Shown here: in pieces, positions 50,447 through 54,540 of the stretch
How positions within the stretch are numbered: the first letter of the stretch is position 1
Layout: each line of letters opens with the position of its first letter
NCBI RefSeq assembly: GCF_014205835.1
Contig: NZ_JACHCQ010000039.1
Location: forward strand, 1 to 54,540
Reading direction: 5' to 3'
Length of the DNA stretch: 54,540 nucleotides
DNA from: Pedobacter sp. AK013
GTDB lineage: Bacteria > Bacteroidota > Bacteroidia > Sphingobacteriales > Sphingobacteriaceae
Made by a program: the position numbers and the translations under genes
Notes under the pieces: generated by a model
Database searches by the model: none
Told to the model about the DNA's origin: nothing
Seen by the model: only the letters and a program-made list of their open reading frames with translations

Positions 50447-51505
50447 ATGAACACACAGAAACAAAGCAAAGCCGATAAAATTATCAGTAGGATCACTACC
50501 GTAATGGCACTCATCGTGTTGGTGGTGTTGGTAATATGGGGTGGGAAAACCCTTTTTGGCTATATGAAATACGAAGAAACCAACGATGCGCAGGTAGATG
50601 AATATATTAACCCGGTAACAGCAAGGGTGAGCGGTTATATTAAGGCGGTAAGGTTTGAAGAAAACCAGGAAGTGAAAAAGGGCGATACGTTGGTATTGAT
50701 TGATGATAATGATTATACCGTTCAACAAGATGAGGCTTCGGCTTCTTTGTTAAATGCAAAAGCACAGGTTTCGGTACAAGAAAGTAATATTAAAACAGCA
50801 CAAAGCACCGCTTTGGTTGCTGAGGCTAAAATTGCCGCTGCAAAGGCCAAGCTTTGGAAACAGCAAACGGAATATAATCGCTATAAAAAATTGTTCGATG
50901 CAGAATCGGCTACCCGGCAACAGCTGGAAACAATTGAAAGTTTATTGCAGGTGGCACAGGCAGAGTGCCAGGCGGCCAAAGAAGATTATGCAACGGCTAT
51001 TTCGAGAACGAACGATATTAAAGCGCAGCGCAGCGTGCTAGAATCTGAAATAAAAAGGAGAGAAGCGGTAGTGAAAAGAAATAACCTGAATACCTCTTAC
51101 ACGGTTATTGTGGCACCTTATGATGGCAAAATGGGTAGAAGGACCATACAGGTTGGGCAATTGGTTCAAACCGGCCAAACAATAGCTTATTTAGTAGACA
51201 GAAGTGCAGGAAAATGGGTGGTAGCCAATTTTAAGGAAACACAGATTGCGAAAATGCATATTGGTGAAAAGGTTAATGTTGAGGTGGATGCTTTCCCCGG
51301 ACAATCGTTTAGGGGTGAAATTGAATCGCTGTCTGGTGCAACTGGTTCGAGATTTTCATTGTTGCCATCTGATAATTCGACGGGGAATTTTGTGAAAATT
51401 GCGCAACGAATCCCGGTTCGTATCCGTTTAGATAAGCAGGGAAAAGGGATTGATGCATTAAGTGCCGGGATGAGCGCCATTGTTAAAGTGAAAAAAAATG
51501 ACTGA
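50447..51505 (+). CDS. HlyD/EmrA-type membrane fusion protein
   Basis: A 352-residue protein with one TM at about 18-37. Then come the lipoyl half SGYIKAVRFEENQEVKKGDTLVLID, a long alpha-hairpin at about 95-200, the second lipoyl half VIVAPYDGKMGRRTIQVGQLV, and the EmrA-like segment GATGSRFSLLPSDNSTGNFVKIAQRIPVRI. It links the MFS pump to the TolC-like channel across the periplasm. The stop overlaps the MFS gene start by 8 bp. Confidence 0.93.
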   Translation: MNTQKQSKADKIISRITTVMALIVLVVLVIWGGKTLFGYMKYEETNDAQVDEYINPVTARVSGYIKAVRFEENQEVKKGDTLVLIDDNDYTVQQDEASASLLNAKAQVSVQESNIKTAQSTALVAEAKIAAAKAKLWKQQTEYNRYKKLFDAESATRQQLETIESLLQVAQAECQAAKEDYATAISRTNDIKAQRSVLESEIKRREAVVKRNNLNTSYTVIVAPYDGKMGRRTIQVGQLVQTGQTIAYLVDRSAGKWVVANFKETQIAKMHIGEKVNVEVDAFPGQSFRGEIESLSGATGSRFSLLPSDNSTGNFVKIAQRIPVRIRLDKQGKGIDALSAGMSAIVKVKKND

Positions 51506-53093
51506 TCAATGGCCTATATTTAAAGCAAAGGTTCCTGAATGGCTGATCATACTGAGCATTTTTGCAGTTCTTTTATCATCTGTATTGCTTTTTGCACTGT
51601 CTACTGCCGATGGTACTGCTGCGGCAGGTTATTATGGGGCTACTGCTTCTGATATCCAGTTTTCGTTGTTGATGTTTTATGCTGCCGTAGCCAGTTTCGC
51701 GGTAGTAGAGCGAAGATTTTTCGCCAGGGTGGTTACCAAAGATTACCTTTTGATCTGTATTATTCTCGAAATTCTGATTGCTTATTGGTGTTATCATACT
51801 CGAGAAATCTGGCTGATTTTTGCCTTAAGATTTTTGCAGGGCATTGTAAACTGTGGTTTAACCAGCATTTCACTAAACTTGCTTTTTAGCAGGTTAAAAT
51901 CGGAACACGCAAAAGAAACGGGTTACACCATTTTTTATGGGATGATTTTGTGTGTATCGCCGGTTACTGCCCTGTTCTCTGTGCCTATAGTAGAGAATTT
52001 TGAGTATAATGTGGTGTATAAAGCTATTATATTTTGTTTTTTGCCAAGTGCTATGCTACTTTTTTGTATAATGAACAGGGTACATGTTTTACGCAAAACA
52101 CCACTATACAAAATAGACTGGATGAGTTTTGTGCTCTTTGCTACAATGCTGGTGTTAATCGCCTATGTACTTGTTTATGGGCAACAGTACGATTGGCTTG
52201 ATGATTCGAGTATTCTGTTCTCTGTTTTTGCTATTCTGTTTTTGTTTCTGGTTTCTATAGCGAGGCAAAGGACTTTAAAAAGGCCGGCTGTTGATCTGAG
52301 TGTATTTAGATCAAGAAATTTTGTCATCGGCATTGTCTTTTTGGTGATTTTGTATGTGATCCGCGGTGCTTTCAGCCTCACCTCATCTTACTTTATTAAC
52401 ATTTTGGGGATGGATTCACTCCATGCCAACGAAATTATGATTTTTAATATTGGCGGAGTGATTGTAGGCTCTGTTATTGCAATCCGCTTTCTCATCCGCC
52501 AGAAACATTTAAGGGTGCTCTGGATAATGGGGTTTATATTCCTTTTTGTGTTTTTCTTATGGATGTGCCAGTTATTTGCAACTGAAGCCGGAACCGGAAA
52601 TTTTTACCTGCCTTTATTTATGCAGGGAGTGGGGGCTGGGATGGTGATGTCGCCGATTGTAATGTTTATTATGTCTTCTGTTCCAGAGAAACTGAGTCAA
52701 TCAGCATCTTCTGTAGGTATTTTTGTTCGTTTTTCTACCTTTAGCCTGAGTTTGGCCTTTATTAATTTCTATCAGTTATATTTTAAAGGAAAATATAATG
52801 ATGATTTACGGAGTAGCCTAACTTTGCTCGATTTTAACCTGCCGGATAGATTGAAAATGTATCAAGCGGTATTAAGCAGTAGGGGAATGCCTCACGATGA
52901 AGCTGGGAAAGCAGCAATCGGTTTGTTAAACAAAGCAGTGCAGAAACAAACTTTTCTGCAGTTCTGTGTAAGCTATTACGAGTGGATTGCGGTACTTTGT
53001 CTGTTATCGATTATTCTTATCGCCTTGCAGCCGGTAATTAGCAGAACAGTAATTAACTTAAGAAATAAACAACCTGCAGCTGCTGGGTTTTGA
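51498..53093 (+). CDS. MFS multidrug transporter (EmrB-like, DHA2)
   Basis: A 531-residue protein with about 14 TM segments, the size and topology of the DHA2 group. LRFLQGIVNCGLTSISLNLLF corresponds to the conserved region of TM4-5, and the final TM precedes a short hydrophilic tail. It is the pump of the EmrA/EmrB/TolC-like tripartite efflux system, and it overlaps the adaptor gene by 8 bp. The substrate is unknown. Confidence 0.9.
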   Translation: MTDQWPIFKAKVPEWLIILSIFAVLLSSVLLFALSTADGTAAAGYYGATASDIQFSLLMFYAAVASFAVVERRFFARVVTKDYLLICIILEILIAYWCYHTREIWLIFALRFLQGIVNCGLTSISLNLLFSRLKSEHAKETGYTIFYGMILCVSPVTALFSVPIVENFEYNVVYKAIIFCFLPSAMLLFCIMNRVHVLRKTPLYKIDWMSFVLFATMLVLIAYVLVYGQQYDWLDDSSILFSVFAILFLFLVSIARQRTLKRPAVDLSVFRSRNFVIGIVFLVILYVIRGAFSLTSSYFINILGMDSLHANEIMIFNIGGVIVGSVIAIRFLIRQKHLRVLWIMGFIFLFVFFLWMCQLFATEAGTGNFYLPLFMQGVGAGMVMSPIVMFIMSSVPEKLSQSASSVGIFVRFSTFSLSLAFINFYQLYFKGKYNDDLRSSLTLLDFNLPDRLKMYQAVLSSRGMPHDEAGKAAIGLLNKAVQKQTFLQFCVSYYEWIAVLCLLSIILIALQPVISRTVINLRNKQPAAAGF

Positions 53094-53137
53094 TATCGTT
53101 GTTTGACACGAAGGCTTACGGGCGCCTGATAAGATAG

Positions 53138-53196
53138 GTCATGTTGAGCCTGTCGAAACAGCTTGTATAAAGTCTTTCGACAAGCTCGAGGATGAC
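53138..53196. repeat. Dispersed palindrome (GTCATGTTGAGC type)
   Basis: GTCATGTTGAGCCTGTCGAAA on the left, TTTCGACAAGCTCGAGGATGAC on the right, around about 16 bases. A second, degraded copy is at 12203-12289. It lies between the convergent MFS and PfkB genes and may also end transcription. Confidence 0.6.
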
Positions 53197-53205
53197 AATT
53201 TGTTT

Positions 53206-54126
53206 TTATACTTCTATCGTAAAAGCACTTAAGCTAACAAATTCTTGAATTCTTGCGGCAACTTCTTCTTCAGTTAGATTTAATAACTTTTCAGTTCCAA
53301 ATTTCTCCACGCAGAAAGAAGCCAGCGCAGAGCCATAAATAATTGCGTTTTTCATGTTGTTGAAATTGATTGTACCTACTTTAGCCAAATAACCGATAAA
53401 GCCACCTGCAAAGGTGTCGCCCGCACCTGTTGGATCAAATACTTCAGCTAAAGGTAATGCCGGAGCAGAGAAAATCTGATCTTCATGAAATAACAATGCG
53501 CCATGTTCGCCTTTTTTAATGATCAGGTATTTTGGACCCATTGCAAGGATTTTCTTTGCTGCTTTCACCAACGAGTATTCGCCTGATAATTGACGTGCTT
53601 CGGCATCATTAATCGTTAATACATCTACCATTTTAATGGTTTCCAGTAAATCATCCATCATAATATCCATCCAAAAGTTCATGGTGTCCATTACGATTAA
53701 TTTTGGGCGATTTTTAAGGCGTTTAATTACTGTTTGCTGCACTTGGGGGGTTAGATTGCCTAACATCAGGTATTCGCAGTCTTGATAACTCGCTGGGATA
53801 ATCGGGTCGAAACTTTCCAGTACGTTCAATTCCGTAATTAAAGTGTCACGGCTATTCATGTCGTTATGGTATTTACCTGACCAGAAAAATGATTTTTCAC
53901 CTGCTTTAATTTGTAGTCCTTCGGTATTAATACCATGTGCGGTGAAGGTGTCGATGTCTGATTGATGAAAATCATCACCCACTACTGCTACAATTTTTGC
54001 TTTATTATAAAAGTAAGAAGCCGCTAAACTTGCGTAAGTTGCTGCTCCACCTACAATTTTATCTGTTTTTCCGAAAGGAGTTTCAATAGCATCAAAAGCT
54101 ACAGTACCTATGATTATCAGGCTCAT
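53206..54126 (-). CDS. PfkB family sugar/nucleoside kinase
   Basis: A 306-residue protein. The ribokinase fold is clear: N-terminal GGAATYASLAAS (PfkB signature 1 region), the second signature DPTGAGDTFAGGFIGYLA with the catalytic Asp in GAGD, and LIIKKGEHGALLF before it. Sugars, adenosine or other nucleosides are possible substrates; the family cannot be narrowed from sequence alone. It is monocistronic. It is followed by the palindrome at 53138-53196 and preceded by tRNA-Asn on the other strand. Confidence 0.92.
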   Translation of the reverse strand: MSLIIIGTVAFDAIETPFGKTDKIVGGAATYASLAASYFYNKAKIVAVVGDDFHQSDIDTFTAHGINTEGLQIKAGEKSFFWSGKYHNDMNSRDTLITELNVLESFDPIIPASYQDCEYLMLGNLTPQVQQTVIKRLKNRPKLIVMDTMNFWMDIMMDDLLETIKMVDVLTINDAEARQLSGEYSLVKAAKKILAMGPKYLIIKKGEHGALLFHEDQIFSAPALPLAEVFDPTGAGDTFAGGFIGYLAKVGTINFNNMKNAIIYGSALASFCVEKFGTEKLLNLTEEEVAARIQEFVSLSAFTIEV

Positions 54127-54270
54127 ATCTATGTATTAATTTTTTTTAAAATTTTTTCACTGCAAATATTGCATAAATAATTTAAAAGCCCTAATATTGC
54201 ATTCCCAAAACGAACAAGGGTATATGTGCTGCAAAGTATAAAGAACCTCGTTTTAGGAAACGACCAGTAC

Positions 54271-54344
54271 TCCTTCTTAGCTCAGCTGGTTAGAGCATCT
54301 GACTGTTAATCAGAGGGTCGCTGGTTCGAGCCCAGCAGAGGGAG
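54271..54344 (+). tRNA. tRNA-Asn (anticodon GTT)
   Basis: A complete cloverleaf: the acceptor TCCTTCT pairs with AGAGGGA (one T-G pair), D arm GCTC...GAGC, anticodon stem TCTGA/TCAGA with loop CTGTTAA (anticodon GTT), T arm GCTGG-TTCGAGC-CCAGC, and discriminator G. No CCA is encoded; CAAA follows. No other tRNA is adjacent. Confidence 0.97.
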
Positions 54345-54345
54345 C

Positions 54346-54376
54346 AAAACCCGCAACGAAAGTTGTGGGTTTTTTG
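54346..54376 (+). terminator. Terminator after tRNA-Asn
   Basis: AAAACCCGCAAC and GTTGTGGGTTTT (one G-T pair) with a GAAA loop, then more T. It starts 2 bp after the tRNA. Confidence 0.9.
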
Positions 54377-54540
54377 CATTTAGGGCCATGCGAGGAATTT
54401 ATCCTGGGTGCAATGAGGAGGCTAAGAACCAAAACTTTAACTATCGGGATCAAGCGGAAAAGTTGGGGGGATTAGAATAATTTGTTTCTTTGTAGTATTA
54501 CAACAATTATAACTTCCCTTGAATCAAGCCGAACAAACCC

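Overview
The window looks like chromosomal DNA of a Bacteroidota bacterium, most likely Sphingobacteriaceae and Pedobacter-like. The DNA is AT-rich and most genes lack a Shine-Dalgarno sequence. Several -7 boxes fit the Bacteroidota form TAnnTTTG. Families typical of the group recur: SIMPL, GIN/DUF2807, DUF2490, DUF6515, choice-of-anchor I, esterase-like phytase, TPR histidine kinase with LuxR regulator, and CrtZ/CrtI/fused lycopene cyclase. The assignment rests on gene content only; no rRNA is present.

Layout. 0-5 kb: small envelope proteins, a frameshifted Fic toxin gene with a convergent overlapping antitoxin-like gene, a cold-shock protein, a GNAT acetyltransferase and the enoyl reductase FabV. 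5-19 kb: secreted and envelope proteins (two beta-barrels, a long rhomboid protease, an archaemetzincin lipoprotein, a GIN protein, an M1 peptidase, a CocE/NonD hydrolase, DUF6515, a phytase-like lipoprotein) with a nucleotidyltransferase, a DinB-like protein and a HAD phosphatase. 19-24 kb: a LuxR response regulator and a TPR sensor kinase, now separated by an oppositely oriented secreted-protein gene and followed by a beta-barrel gene. Four 20-bp palindromes of one design lie in the gaps, and a decayed kinase tail abuts the regulator. 24-31 kb: DUF2306, lpdA, a choice-of-anchor I lipoprotein, then a TPP riboswitch with thiD-tenA and an MFS gene. 31-39 kb: a repeat region, a secreted protein and a complete RND efflux operon (TetR, TolC, adaptor, RND). 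39-47 kb: crtZ, two envelope genes, murB, an ECF sigma factor, crtI, a palindromic repeat array split by a small GIY-YIG nuclease gene, then an unknown gene coupled to a lycopene cyclase. 47-54.5 kb: a 281-bp tandem repeat, a mini cytochrome b5, an AraC regulator divergent from an EmrAB/TolC-type efflux operon, a PfkB kinase and tRNA-Asn.

How genes fit together. CrtZ, CrtI and the cyclase are carotenoid genes, but no phytoene synthase (crtB) is in the window. The two efflux operons each have an outer-membrane channel and an adjacent regulator. thiD and tenA form a thiamine salvage pair under a TPP riboswitch. The parts that standard annotation explains least are the Fic/antitoxin overlap, the TAGCTA-N4-TAGCTA palindromes around the two-component genes, the GIY-YIG gene inside the palindromic array, and the 281-bp repeat found at two loci. 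Motifs, arms and coordinates were read by eye; no search or folding program was run.
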